Shown: positions 25,980-34,603 of the stretch, one piece after another
Position numbering within the stretch: the stretch's first letter is position 1
Layout of the letters: every line of letters begins with the position of its first letter
Source: Streptomyces diastatochromogenes
GTDB lineage: Bacteria > Actinomycetota > Actinomycetes > Streptomycetales > Streptomycetaceae
NCBI RefSeq assembly: GCF_002242805.1
Contig: NZ_MCGQ01000017.1
Span: 62,001-126,000 of the forward strand
DNA length: 64,000 bases
Direction: 5' to 3'
The notes under the pieces: model-generated
Database searches by the model: none
The model's input: only the letters and a program-made list of their open reading frames with translations
Told to the model about the DNA's origin: nothing
Made by a program: the position numbers and the translations under genes

Positions 25980-26750
25980 ATGGCGACCAATCCGAACATC
26001 ACGGCATCCGTACGCCTCGACGACCTCATCGAGGCGATCAAGAAGGTTCACGCCGAACCCCTCGACCAGCTCCAGGACGCGGTGATCGCCGCCGATCACC
26101 TCGGTGACGTGGCCGACCATCTGATCGGTCACTTCGTCGACCAGGCCCGCCGCTCGGGGGCGTCCTGGACCGACATCGGCAAGAGCATGGGCGTGACGCG
26201 GCAGGCGGCGCAGAAGCGGTTCGTGCCCAAGGAGTCGGCCGACCTCGACCCCAGCCAGGGTTTCAGCCGCTACACCCCGCGCGCGCGGAACGTGCTCATG
26301 GCCGCGCACAACGAGGCGGTGGCCGCGCGCAACCCCGAGGGCCGGCCCGAGCACCTGGTCCTGGGGCTGCTGGCCGAGCCGGAGGGCCTGGCCGCGAAGG
26401 CGTTCACCGCGCAGGGCGTCCTGCTGGACTCCGTCCGCCAGGCCGCGACGGCCGCGCTCCCGCCGGCCGCCGAGGAGGTCCCCGACCTCGTCCCCTACGG
26501 CCCGGAGGCCAAGAAGGTCCTGGAACTCACCTTCCGCGAGGCCCTCCGGCTCGGCCACAACTACATCGGCACCGAGCACCTCCTGCTGGCCCTGCTGGAG
26601 CACGAGAACGGCACGGGCGTCCTCAGCGGGCTCGGCATCACCAAGGCGGGGACCGAGGAGTACGTCGGCAGGGTGCTGGCGCTGCTGCTGGAGCAGAAGA
26701 AGGCGGCCTCGGACGCGGCGGAGGCCGCGACCGACGGACCGGCGGACTGA
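25980..26750 (+). CDS. Clp N-terminal-domain protein with HTH-like segment
   Basis: 256 residues. The first 90 residues include ASWTDIGKSMGVTRQAAQKRF, which looks like a helix-turn-helix. Two Clp-N repeats follow: FSRYTPRARNVLMAAHNEA ... RPEHLVLGLL, and YGPEAKKVLELTFREAL ... IGTEHLLLALL, as in the ClpC N-domain. There is no AAA domain, so it is not an unfoldase; it could be a regulator or adaptor linked to ClpC. The ATG lies at the predicted transcript start, and the promoter is covered by palindromes, suggesting self-control. Confidence 0.88.
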   Translation: MATNPNITASVRLDDLIEAIKKVHAEPLDQLQDAVIAADHLGDVADHLIGHFVDQARRSGASWTDIGKSMGVTRQAAQKRFVPKESADLDPSQGFSRYTPRARNVLMAAHNEAVAARNPEGRPEHLVLGLLAEPEGLAAKAFTAQGVLLDSVRQAATAALPPAAEEVPDLVPYGPEAKKVLELTFREALRLGHNYIGTEHLLLALLEHENGTGVLSGLGITKAGTEEYVGRVLALLLEQKKAASDAAEAATDGPAD

Positions 26751-26845
26751 GCCGGGGCCGGCACAGCACCCCGGGAGCACCCTGCCCCGAGAGGCGAATG
26801 CGCAGGTCGGAACCATTGTCAGTGCCGCCTGCCACACTCGCAGTC

Positions 26846-28531
26846 ATGACCGACCGGTGGGCTCTCGCGCCGGCCGAGGACGGTGGCGTGGACGTCGCCC
26901 CCCTCGGCCCGGACGGGCTGCCCGCCGGTCCGGTGCGGCGGGAGAGCGATCTCGCCGGGGCGGTGCGGAGCCGTCCGGAGGTGACGCGCTGGGTGTGGCG
27001 GTCGACCCCCGAGGTCTATCCGCGTCTGCTCGCCACGGGGGTGCGAGTGGAGCGGTGCTACGACATCGAGGACGCCGAGACCCTTCTGCTGGGCCACGAG
27101 GGCCGGTCCGGCGAGCCGCGCTCGGCCGCCGCCGCCCTGGCCCGCCTCCGCGGCGGCCCCGTACCGCCCGATCCGCCGCTGCGCCCGGCTGAACCGGGCG
27201 CCCAGTCCCCGCTGTTCGAGCCGTCCGGCACCCGGCTGCCGCTGGCGGACCTGCTCGCCGTCTACGCCGACCAGCAGCGGCGGCACGAACGGACCGCCCA
27301 CCCCGACCGGATGCGGCTGCTGACCGCCGCCGAGTCGGCCGGGATGCTGGTGGCCGCCGAGATGAACCACGCCGGCCTCCCCTGGAGCGCCGAGGTCCAC
27401 CGCGAGCTGCTGCACGACCTGCTGGGCGAGCGGTACGCGGGCGGCGGCGAGCCGCGCCGCCTGGCCGAGTTGGCCGACGAGGTGTCCGCCGCCTTCGGCC
27501 GCCGGGTCCGGCCCGACCTGCCCGCCGACGTCGTCAAGGCCTTCGCCCAGGCCGGGATCAAGGTGAAGTCCACCCGCCGCTGGGAGATCGAATCCCTCGA
27601 CCACCCGGCGGTGAAACCGCTGCTGGAGTACAAGAAGCTGTACCGCATCTGGGTAGCGCACGGCTGGTCCTGGCTGCAGGACTGGGTCCGCGACGGCCGC
27701 TTCCGGCCCGAGTTCCTCGCCGGCGGCACGGTCACCGGGCGCTGGGTGACCAACGGCGGGGGCGCGCTGCAGATCCCCAAGGTGATCCGGCGGGCGGTGG
27801 TCGCCGACCCCGGCTGGCGGCTGGTCGTGGCCGACGCCGACCAGATGGAGCCGCGCGTGCTGGCGGCGATCTCCCGCGACCCCGGCCTGATGGAGGTGGC
27901 CGGCCGCGAGAGCGACCTCTACCAGTCCGTCTCCGACCGCGCCTTCTCCGGCGACCGCGACCAGGCCAAGCTCGCCGTGCTCGGCGCGGTCTACGGCCAG
28001 ACCTCGGGCGACGGCCTGAAGAACCTCGCCGCGCTGCGCCGCCGCTTCCCCAAGGCGGTGGCCTACGTCGACGAGGCCGCGCGGGCCGGTGAGGAGGGCC
28101 GGCTCGTACGTACCTGGCTGGGCCGGACCTGCCCGCCCGCCGCCCGGCCGGGCGAGGACGCGGAGGAGGAGGCGGGCATCCCGGTCGGCGAGGACGACCC
28201 CGACGCCCAGGCGTGGGTCCCCGGTTACGCCTCCACCAACTCCCGCGCGCGGGGCCGCTTCGCCCGCAACTTCGTCGTCCAGGGCAGCGCCGCCGACTGG
28301 GCCCTGCTGCTGCTCGCCGCGCTGCGCCGGTCCTGCGCGGACTTGACGGCCGAACTGGTGTTCTTCCAGCACGACGAGGTGATCGTGCACTGTCCCGCCG
28401 AGGAGGCCGAGACCGTCGTCCGGGCCATCCGGGACGCCGCCGAACTCGCCGGGCGACTGACCTTCGGCGACACCCCGGTGCGCTTCCCGTTCACGACGGC
28501 GGTGGTGGAGTGCTACGCCGACGCCAAGTGA
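26846..28531 (+). CDS. DNA polymerase I-like protein (family A polymerase, reduced)
   Basis: 561 residues, annotated in Streptomyces as bifunctional 3'-5' exonuclease/DNA polymerase. The C-terminal two thirds carry family A motifs: motif A VVADADQMEPRVLA, motif B RDQAKLAVLGAVYGQT, and motif C FFQHDEVIVH. No 5' nuclease domain is present, and the N-terminal region (about 1-170) is too divergent for me to call an active proofreading site. I use the ATG at 26846. A stand-alone repair or accessory polymerase beside the main PolA is likely. Confidence 0.9.
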   Translation: MTDRWALAPAEDGGVDVAPLGPDGLPAGPVRRESDLAGAVRSRPEVTRWVWRSTPEVYPRLLATGVRVERCYDIEDAETLLLGHEGRSGEPRSAAAALARLRGGPVPPDPPLRPAEPGAQSPLFEPSGTRLPLADLLAVYADQQRRHERTAHPDRMRLLTAAESAGMLVAAEMNHAGLPWSAEVHRELLHDLLGERYAGGGEPRRLAELADEVSAAFGRRVRPDLPADVVKAFAQAGIKVKSTRRWEIESLDHPAVKPLLEYKKLYRIWVAHGWSWLQDWVRDGRFRPEFLAGGTVTGRWVTNGGGALQIPKVIRRAVVADPGWRLVVADADQMEPRVLAAISRDPGLMEVAGRESDLYQSVSDRAFSGDRDQAKLAVLGAVYGQTSGDGLKNLAALRRRFPKAVAYVDEAARAGEEGRLVRTWLGRTCPPAARPGEDAEEEAGIPVGEDDPDAQAWVPGYASTNSRARGRFARNFVVQGSAADWALLLLAALRRSCADLTAELVFFQHDEVIVHCPAEEAETVVRAIRDAAELAGRLTFGDTPVRFPFTTAVVECYADAK

Positions 28532-28538
28532 GGGCCCC

Positions 28539-31500
28539 TCAGGGAGCCGCGGCCTCGGCCAGCAGCTCGCGCAGCTCCTCCAGCACCGCCTGCTCGTCCG
28601 TGCCGTCCAGGGCCACGAGGGCCGCGCGCCAGGCGTCGTGCGCCTCCGGCCGCCGCCCCTGCTCGCGCAGCAGCAGGCCGTGCTGGTGGCGGGCGAGGCC
28701 GCCCATGTAGCGGTCGGCGCGGGCGTCGGCCCGGCGCAGCAGCTCGGCGCACTCCGCCGCGGCCCGCTCGGCCTCGCCCAGCCGGCGCAGCGCGCGGACC
28801 AGGCCGAGCCGGGTCTGCGACTCGCCGTGCCAGTCGCCGTGGGCGCCGAGGATGCGCAGGCTCTCCTGGAAGTGCTCCGCGGCTGCGGCCGGTTCGCCGA
28901 GGGTGAGGTGGGCGTAGCCGATGTTGCAGTGCGCCGAGTGCTGCACGATGACCGCGCCGATCGCGTCCCCGATCGCCAGCGAGCGCCGGTGCTGCTCGAT
29001 GGCGGCCCGCGGATCGGTGTGCTCGTAGAGGTTGCCGAGGTGGCTGCGGGTGACGGCCTCGCCGTAGGGGTCGTTCAGCTGCCCGGAGTGGGCGAGGCTC
29101 TGCCGCAGCGCCTCCCCGGACTCCTCGAACCGGCCGAGCCCCTCCAGCAGCAGCCCGCGGTTGTTCAGGCAGCGCCGGATCCAGGAGACCGTGCCGAGCC
29201 GCCGCCAGATCACGAGGGCCTGGTCGGTGAGGGCGAGGGCGTCGTTCTGGCGGCCGGTCAGGAAGTGCAGGCCCGCGAGGTCGCCCAGGGCGTACGCCTC
29301 GGCCGCCGCGTCCCCTAGCCGCCGTGCCGCGCCGAGCGCGACCCGCCCCAGCACCTCCATCTCGGCGACCCGGCCGCTGCGCTGCGCATAGGGGAAGAAC
29401 AGCCGGACGAGCGTGGAGAGATGGGCGGCCCGGCGGTCGTCGCCCGGGCCGGCGTTGCGCTCCACCAGCGCGACGATGTTCTCCAGTTCCACATCGCCCC
29501 AGGCGAACGCCCGCTCGGCGGACTCGAAGGTGCCCAGGGTCGCCACCTCCGCCGCGTGCTCCGGCGGCTGCGCGGAGGTGGGCCGCAGGCGGTCCTCCTG
29601 GTCGAGACCGGGCTCCACGATGGCGACGAGGGCGCGCTCGGCGGCGGCCGCGTACCAGCGCAGGGCGGTGAGGTCCGGATCGGCGCCGCCGGCCGGCTCG
29701 GGGCTCTGGCCTGCCAGTTCGCGGGCGAAGTCACGGACCAGGTCGTGCGGGGCGTAGCGGCCGTACTCCGTCTCCTCCAGCAGGGCCACGTCGACCAGCC
29801 GGTCCAGGGCGGCCTCGGCGCGGCGCGCGTCGGTGCCGGTGAGGCGGGCGACCAGCGGGGCGCCGTAGGTGGGCAGGTCCAGCGCGCCGATGCGGCGCAG
29901 GGCCAGGGCCGCGTCCCGGTCGGCCTCGCGCTCGGCGGCGGCGAGCGCGTCGTGGGCGACGGCCAGGGACCGGCGGACGCTCAGGTCGTCGTACTCCAGG
30001 TGGTGCAGGCGGCCTTCGGTGGCGGCCAGTTGACCGGCCAGCACGTCCGGGGTGAGGGCCCGGCGGGCGGCCAGCCGGGCGGCGACGACCCGCAGCGCGA
30101 GCGGCAGCCTGCCGGTCAGCTCGACCAGCGGGTGGCCGGCGTCGAGCCCCTCGCGTCCGCTCACCGCGCGCAGCAGTGCCGCGCTGTCCTCTCCGGTCAG
30201 CGGGGAGAGCGGGAAGCGCCGGGCGCCGTCCAGGGCGGTCAGCGGGGAGCGGCTGGTGATGATCACGGCGCAGCCGGGCCCGGCCGGCAGCAGGGGCCGT
30301 ACCTGGGCCGCGCTCGCCGCGTCGTCCAGCACCAGCAGGATGCGGACGGGGGCGAGCAGGGAGCGGAGCAACGCGGCTGCGGCGTCGGGGTGTTCGGGGA
30401 TGTTGCGGGGCTCGGCGCCGAGGTCGCGCAGCAGGGCGATGAGGGCCTGGGCCGAGGTGAGCGGGGCCATGCCGGGGGTCGCGCCGTGCAGGTTGACGTA
30501 CAGCTGGCCGTCGGGGAAACGTTCCCTCAACTCGTGGGAGACGTGTAGGGCGAGGGCGCTTTTGCCTACGCCGGCCATGCCGCTGATCACGGCGACTTGG
30601 CTCCGCCGGTTGGCGAGGGTGTCGTGCAGGGCGTTGATTTCTTTTGCTCTGCCGGTGAAGTTTGCGGGGGGTGCGGGGAGTTGGGCTGGTGCGGGTGCGT
30701 GGGGGTGTACCCGGCCTTCGGCCGGGTTTGGGTTCCCACCCGCACCGCCCGTGCGGCTTTCGTTGTCGGGTGCGGGTGGCCCCTGTGGGGGGTGTTCGCC
30801 GTCGGCGGGTGCAGGAGCGTGGGTGCCGTGCGTGGCGTGCGTGCCAGGCGTGCGTTGCGCAGGGACCCTGGGTACCGCTCCCCCGGCCTCCGACCTCGGG
30901 GAGTCCCGCAGGACCTCCACGTGGGCCTCGCGGACCGATGGGCCCGGTTCGATGCCCAGTTCCTCCACCAGGCGGGCGCGGAGGTCGCGGTGGACGGCCA
31001 GGGCCTCGGCCTGGCGGCCGGTGCGGTGCAGGGCGAGCATCAGCTGGCGGTGGTACGCCTCGCGCAGCGGATGCTCGGCGACCAGGGCCGCCAGCTCGGG
31101 GACGAGTCCCGCCAACCGGGCTCCGCCGAGCGCGAGTTCGGCGTCGTGCCGCCACTCCAGCAGGAGCAGCCGCGCCTCCTCCAGGCGCTGTACGAGGGCG
31201 TAGCCGCCGAGGTCGGCGGGGAGTCCGCTCAGCGGGGTGCCACGCCAGAGCGCGAGCGCGGCCGTGCAGGGGCGCACGACACCCGCCCAGTCCCGCCGGG
31301 CGTGCGCGGCGCGCGCCTCGGCGACCCGGGTGTCGAAGACGTGCACGTCCAACTCGCCGTCGTCCACGCGCAGCAGATAGCCGGGCGCCACGGCCCTGAG
31401 CCGCTCGGGGTCGTCCAGGAGCCGGCGCAGCCGGGTGACGTGGTTGTGCAGCGAGGCCTGCGCGGAGACGGGGGGTGCCCCGCCCCACAGGGCGTCCTTC

Positions 31501-31766
31501 AGCGACTCGACCGAGACGACCCGGCCGGCCTCCAGCAGCAGCGCGGCGAGCAGGGCGCGGACCTTGGGGCTGCCGATGGCTCGGACGTGGTTGTCGGGAG
31601 CGTCGCCAGGGGTGACGTCAGGGGCGTCGACATGGGTGCCGTCACGGGGGTCGACATAGGGGTCGACATGGGGGTCGACATGGGTGTCGTACGAAATCTC
31701 GTACAGGTGTCGGTCGTACAGGACGGGCGGTCCCAGCAGTCCGAACCGCAGCTCGCACCGCCGCAT
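28539..31766 (-). CDS. SARP/AfsR-type regulator: winged helix, BTAD, NB-ARC and TPR
   Basis: About 1075 residues. In order: an OmpR-type winged helix (about 60-135, SPKVRALLAALLLEAGRVVS), a BTAD helical domain (about 140-285), a Pro/His-rich linker (about 290-370), an NB-ARC ATPase with P-loop GMAGVGKSALAL (near 395) and LLVLDDAASAAQV, and C-terminal TPRs. Such proteins are ATP-dependent activators of secondary-metabolism genes. Oddly, about 35 residues of THVD/PHVD/PYVD repeats are inserted inside the start of the winged-helix region, and a palindrome lies in the linker. The ATG at 31766 follows GGAGCGGG. Confidence 0.9.
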   Translation of the reverse strand: MRRCELRFGLLGPPVLYDRHLYEISYDTHVDPHVDPYVDPRDGTHVDAPDVTPGDAPDNHVRAIGSPKVRALLAALLLEAGRVVSVESLKDALWGGAPPVSAQASLHNHVTRLRRLLDDPERLRAVAPGYLLRVDDGELDVHVFDTRVAEARAAHARRDWAGVVRPCTAALALWRGTPLSGLPADLGGYALVQRLEEARLLLLEWRHDAELALGGARLAGLVPELAALVAEHPLREAYHRQLMLALHRTGRQAEALAVHRDLRARLVEELGIEPGPSVREAHVEVLRDSPRSEAGGAVPRVPAQRTPGTHATHGTHAPAPADGEHPPQGPPAPDNESRTGGAGGNPNPAEGRVHPHAPAPAQLPAPPANFTGRAKEINALHDTLANRRSQVAVISGMAGVGKSALALHVSHELRERFPDGQLYVNLHGATPGMAPLTSAQALIALLRDLGAEPRNIPEHPDAAAALLRSLLAPVRILLVLDDAASAAQVRPLLPAGPGCAVIITSRSPLTALDGARRFPLSPLTGEDSAALLRAVSGREGLDAGHPLVELTGRLPLALRVVAARLAARRALTPDVLAGQLAATEGRLHHLEYDDLSVRRSLAVAHDALAAAEREADRDAALALRRIGALDLPTYGAPLVARLTGTDARRAEAALDRLVDVALLEETEYGRYAPHDLVRDFARELAGQSPEPAGGADPDLTALRWYAAAAERALVAIVEPGLDQEDRLRPTSAQPPEHAAEVATLGTFESAERAFAWGDVELENIVALVERNAGPGDDRRAAHLSTLVRLFFPYAQRSGRVAEMEVLGRVALGAARRLGDAAAEAYALGDLAGLHFLTGRQNDALALTDQALVIWRRLGTVSWIRRCLNNRGLLLEGLGRFEESGEALRQSLAHSGQLNDPYGEAVTRSHLGNLYEHTDPRAAIEQHRRSLAIGDAIGAVIVQHSAHCNIGYAHLTLGEPAAAAEHFQESLRILGAHGDWHGESQTRLGLVRALRRLGEAERAAAECAELLRRADARADRYMGGLARHQHGLLLREQGRRPEAHDAWRAALVALDGTDEQAVLEELRELLAEAAAP
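30688..30746. repeat. Nested palindromic element inside the SARP gene linker
   Basis: Outer arms GGTGCGGGTG (30688-30697) and CACCCGCACC (30737-30746), inner arms ACCCGGCC/GGCCGGGT (30709-30727) with a 3-base loop. Sits in the low-complexity linker and is translated in frame. It resembles a short REP-like element; copies elsewhere in the window were not seen. Confidence 0.55.
31626..31685. repeat. 12-bp tandem repeat tract in the SARP N-terminus
   Basis: Five 12-base units in register; three adjacent ones (31650-31685) and one at 31626 follow GTCGACATGGGG with one or two changes, and the unit between is degenerate. On the coding strand each unit gives four residues such as THVD, PHVD and PYVD. 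Confidence 0.9.
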
Positions 31767-32186
31767 CCCGCTCCACTGCCTTCCCGCGCGGTCCCCTTCG
31801 ACCGTGCTGCGCGGCGGGCGTGTGCCCGCCGGTCCCTGGCGGAATTCCGCCCCATTCACAACGGTTTCCCGCCAGCCTGCACCTGTTGGCCGGGGCCGGA
31901 ATCCGTTAGGGTTCCTGCCTACTGCGCCGGTCGCCCGACAACTTCCGGCCAACCGAACCGCGACCTGCGGACGAACCGTTGGCCACATGTTAGCGATCTG
32001 TTGGCGGGCCCTGATGTGATCTTTCCATCGGATCCGGCCCGACGGCGCGCGCGGCAAGTCGCGTAACTCGGGGGAGTGTCGCCGCAGGCCTGATCCGGGG
32101 ACGCAGGGGCCCCGGTCGTCGGAGGTGAACGACCGGGGCCCTGTCCCGTCCCTTCCGGGCTCTCCGCGCCCTGTGCCGCCCGTCGC
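31767..32186. other. 420-bp gene-free spacer
   Basis: Lies between the SARP start and the end of the glycosyltransferase gene. It holds the presumed SARP promoter, an inverted repeat GGCCAAC (31947-31953) / GTTGGCC (31978-31984) with a repeated CGAACC inside, and the glycosyltransferase terminator. I see no ORF with coding character and no RNA gene. Confidence 0.7.
32107..32141 (-). terminator. Hairpin after the glycosyltransferase gene
   Basis: Perfect 13-base arms GGGCCCCGGTCGT/ACGACCGGGGCCC, 9-base loop, 46 bases beyond the stop of the minus-strand glycosyltransferase. Confidence 0.8.
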
Positions 32187-33089
32187 TCAGATGACGGGCG
32201 GGCGCCCGAGCCGGGTGAGCCGCCACACCGTCCGCCAGCGCATCGGCCGCCGTTCGCCGGGCGTCTCCCGCAGCCCTTCCGCGAACCCGCCGAACCAGGC
32301 CCGCAGCCCGGCCACCGAGCGGGTGCGGGCGAGGGTGAGCAGCAGCCACGCCCCCAGATGCACCGGGATGAGCGGCAGGGGCAGCCTGCGCCGGACGAGC
32401 CAGACCCGGTTGCGGGCGTTGACGCGGTAGTAGATGGCGTGCCGGGCCGGCGAGGTCTTGGGGTGCTGCAGCAGCAGCTCGGGGGCGTAGAGGATCTTCC
32501 AGCCGGCGTCGGCGGCCCGCCAGGCGAGGTCGGTCTCCTCGTGCGCGAAGAAGAACTCGGCGGGCCAGTCCCCGGTCTCGGCCAGCATCGCCATGCGGAA
32601 GGCGTGGCCGCCGCCGAGGAAGCCGGTGACGTAACCGCCGCGCAGGGGGTCGGACTTGCCGACCCGGGGCACGTGCCGCTGCTGGGTCTCGCCGTTCTCG
32701 TCGGCGATGCGGAAGCCGATGATGCCGAGGCGCGGGTCGGCCGCGTACAGGTCGCGCACCCGGCGCAGCACGTCGGGGTCGACGAGCAGTCCGTCGTCGT
32801 CCAGTTCCACGACGATGTCGACGTCGCCGTACTCCCGCAGCCGGGCCAGGGCGACGTTGCGTCCGCCCGGGCAGCCGAGGTTCTCCTCGACGTCGAGGGT
32901 GGTGACCTCGCCCGGCAGGGACAGCCGCTCGGCGAACTCGGGCAGCCGGCAGCCGTTGCCGACGATCACGATGCGGGCGGGGGCCACGTCCTGTTTGGCC
33001 ACGGACTCCAGCAGGGCGTCGACTTCGGCGGGCCGGTTGCCCATGGTCACCACGGCGACGGCGATCCTCGGCTCCACCACGTCCCTCAC
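32187..33089 (-). CDS. Family 2 glycosyltransferase
   Basis: A 300-residue cytosolic or peripheral GT-A enzyme. The nucleotide-sugar fold begins AVAVVTMGNRPAEVDALLESV, the metal-binding acidic motif is VVELDDDGLL (about 92-100), and EETDLAWRAADAGW is the acceptor-side ED-type motif of rhamnosyl/galactosyl-like GT2s. Acceptor and sugar are unknown. GTG start. It may be expressed after the MFS gene upstream (96 bases apart), or alone. Confidence 0.9.
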   Translation of the reverse strand: MRDVVEPRIAVAVVTMGNRPAEVDALLESVAKQDVAPARIVIVGNGCRLPEFAERLSLPGEVTTLDVEENLGCPGGRNVALARLREYGDVDIVVELDDDGLLVDPDVLRRVRDLYAADPRLGIIGFRIADENGETQQRHVPRVGKSDPLRGGYVTGFLGGGHAFRMAMLAETGDWPAEFFFAHEETDLAWRAADAGWKILYAPELLLQHPKTSPARHAIYYRVNARNRVWLVRRRLPLPLIPVHLGAWLLLTLARTRSVAGLRAWFGGFAEGLRETPGERRPMRWRTVWRLTRLGRPPVI

Positions 33090-33185
33090 CCCATCCGGCC
33101 AACGGCGGCTCCGGCGTCCTGACCGCGCGGCGCTCGCCGTTCACCAAGATGTTGCCTCAGGTGCGCTGGTTCACCTGACGCAGAT

Positions 33186-34472
33186 TCACTTTGCAGCCCC
33201 TTTGCTCCGGTTTTGTGCGCACCTTTCCTTGAGCCGCAAAGCTTCCGCGGCGAGTGCGAGCGCGTCCCGCTCGGGCCGCAGTCGCCACACCGCCAGCAGC
33301 CCGGTCGTGCCGAGCAGGGCGGCGGAGAGGAGGAACGCGGTCCGGTAGCCGGCGTCCACGGAGGCGGCGGTGTCGACGATCCGGCCGACCGTCCAGGGGG
33401 CCAGCACCCCGGCGAGGGCGTAGACGAAGGCCAGTGCGCCGAGGACGACACCGCGCTGGGGCGGCGAAGCGATCCGGGCACAGGCGGTCTGGGCCACCGT
33501 CATCACGACGTTCGCCAGGGCCATCGGACCGAGCATCAGCACCACCTTGAGCCAGACGGCGTCGGTGACGGCGAACAGCCCCACTGCCAGGGCGGCCAGA
33601 CACATCGCCGCCCCCGCGCCCGCCCCGTGCGGCGGCCGGGTCCGGCGGCGGGCCAGCAGCCCGTGGCCCACCAGCACCACCCCGCCCGCCAGGGCCGCGG
33701 CGGTCACCAGGGTCCCGGACCGGCGCAGGCTCAGCCCCACGACCGTCTGCAGATAGTCCGGCATCCAGGTCAGGCCGGCGCTGAGCATCCAGTACGCGGC
33801 GAACGCGCCGAGTGCCGCACTGAGCCAGGTGCCGGACAGCAGGATCCTCCGGTACGGGACGGCACCGTCCGCGCCCGTACCGGCGCCACCGGCCTCCGGC
33901 GCGTACGGGCCCTCGATGCCGCGCCACGCCCAGTACCCGGCCCACACCAGCCCGGCCAGACCCACCGCGCCGAACGCCCACCGCCAGCCGAAGCGGTCGA
34001 TGACCAGGGTCAGGGTGGGCGCGGCCACGGCGACCCCCGCGGCCGCGCCGGTCAGCAGCACCGCGGTGGGCAGGGTGCGCCGGTGCTGCTCGAACCAGCC
34101 GTGCAGATGGTGGGTGGCGACGGGCAGGGCCGGGCCCTCGGCCGCGCCGAGCAGCACCCGGGTGGCCAGCAGCGTGCCGAAGCCGGCCGCCGGCCACAGC
34201 ATCGGCAGCTGGGCGGCGGACCACAGCAGCGCCAGGGCCAGCAGCAGCACCGTGGTGCGCACCGTGCGGGTCAGGTACGACACCGCGAGGGCCGAGACGC
34301 TGAAGAGCGCGAAGAAGGCCGCCGACGCGGTGCCGAACTGCTCGCGGCCGATCCCCAGGTCGGCCATGACCGGTCGGGCGGCCAGTCCCAGCACGGTCTT
34401 GTCGGCGAAGTTGACCAGCATGAAGGCGAGCAGCGCCCAGGTGGTCCGCCACCCCGTCATGTGCTGCGTCAT
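33186..34472 (-). CDS. MFS transporter (anion:cation symporter-like)
   Basis: 428 residues with about 12 membrane segments. The first helix has the ACS-like NFADKTVLGLAARPVM, and GAAEGPALPVATHHLHGWF lies in the N-half. ACS members usually import organic anions. GGAGGAG precedes the ATG. It is divergent from a PucR-type regulator whose other neighbour encodes an alkylsulfatase-like enzyme, so uptake of a sulfated or acidic compound is a reasonable guess. Confidence 0.88.
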   Translation of the reverse strand: MTQHMTGWRTTWALLAFMLVNFADKTVLGLAARPVMADLGIGREQFGTASAAFFALFSVSALAVSYLTRTVRTTVLLLALALLWSAAQLPMLWPAAGFGTLLATRVLLGAAEGPALPVATHHLHGWFEQHRRTLPTAVLLTGAAAGVAVAAPTLTLVIDRFGWRWAFGAVGLAGLVWAGYWAWRGIEGPYAPEAGGAGTGADGAVPYRRILLSGTWLSAALGAFAAYWMLSAGLTWMPDYLQTVVGLSLRRSGTLVTAAALAGGVVLVGHGLLARRRTRPPHGAGAGAAMCLAALAVGLFAVTDAVWLKVVLMLGPMALANVVMTVAQTACARIASPPQRGVVLGALAFVYALAGVLAPWTVGRIVDTAASVDAGYRTAFLLSAALLGTTGLLAVWRLRPERDALALAAEALRLKERCAQNRSKGAAK

Positions 34473-34573
34473 AGGGCTCCTCCAGAGGACGGCGGCGTCG
34501 GCGTGGCGTCGATCCTGCTGGCAGCGGACAGGGCGGGACAGCCGTCGGCATCACAGTCCTGGCGGCCCGCTAC

Positions 34574-34587
34574 TGTGACGGATCACA
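34574..34587. promoter_or_regulatory. Palindrome TGTGACGGATCACA between MFS and pucR
   Basis: Five-base arms TGTGA/TCACA with 4 bases between, 16 bases before the pucR ATG and in the divergent spacer. It fits GTG-N6-CAC, the Streptomyces Crp half-site spacing, but could equally be the site of the PucR regulator. Confidence 0.5.
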
Positions 34588-34603
34588 ACGCGCGAGGTGA
34601 TCC

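Noticed and set aside
24018..26837. A 939-residue reading of the DUF2786 gene
   Set aside because: The extension beyond 25124 overlaps the LysE and Clp-N genes and the operator region on the other strand, and shows no family match.
30688..30746. CRISPR repeat or terminator
   Set aside because: There is a single copy with no spacers, and it lies inside a coding frame.
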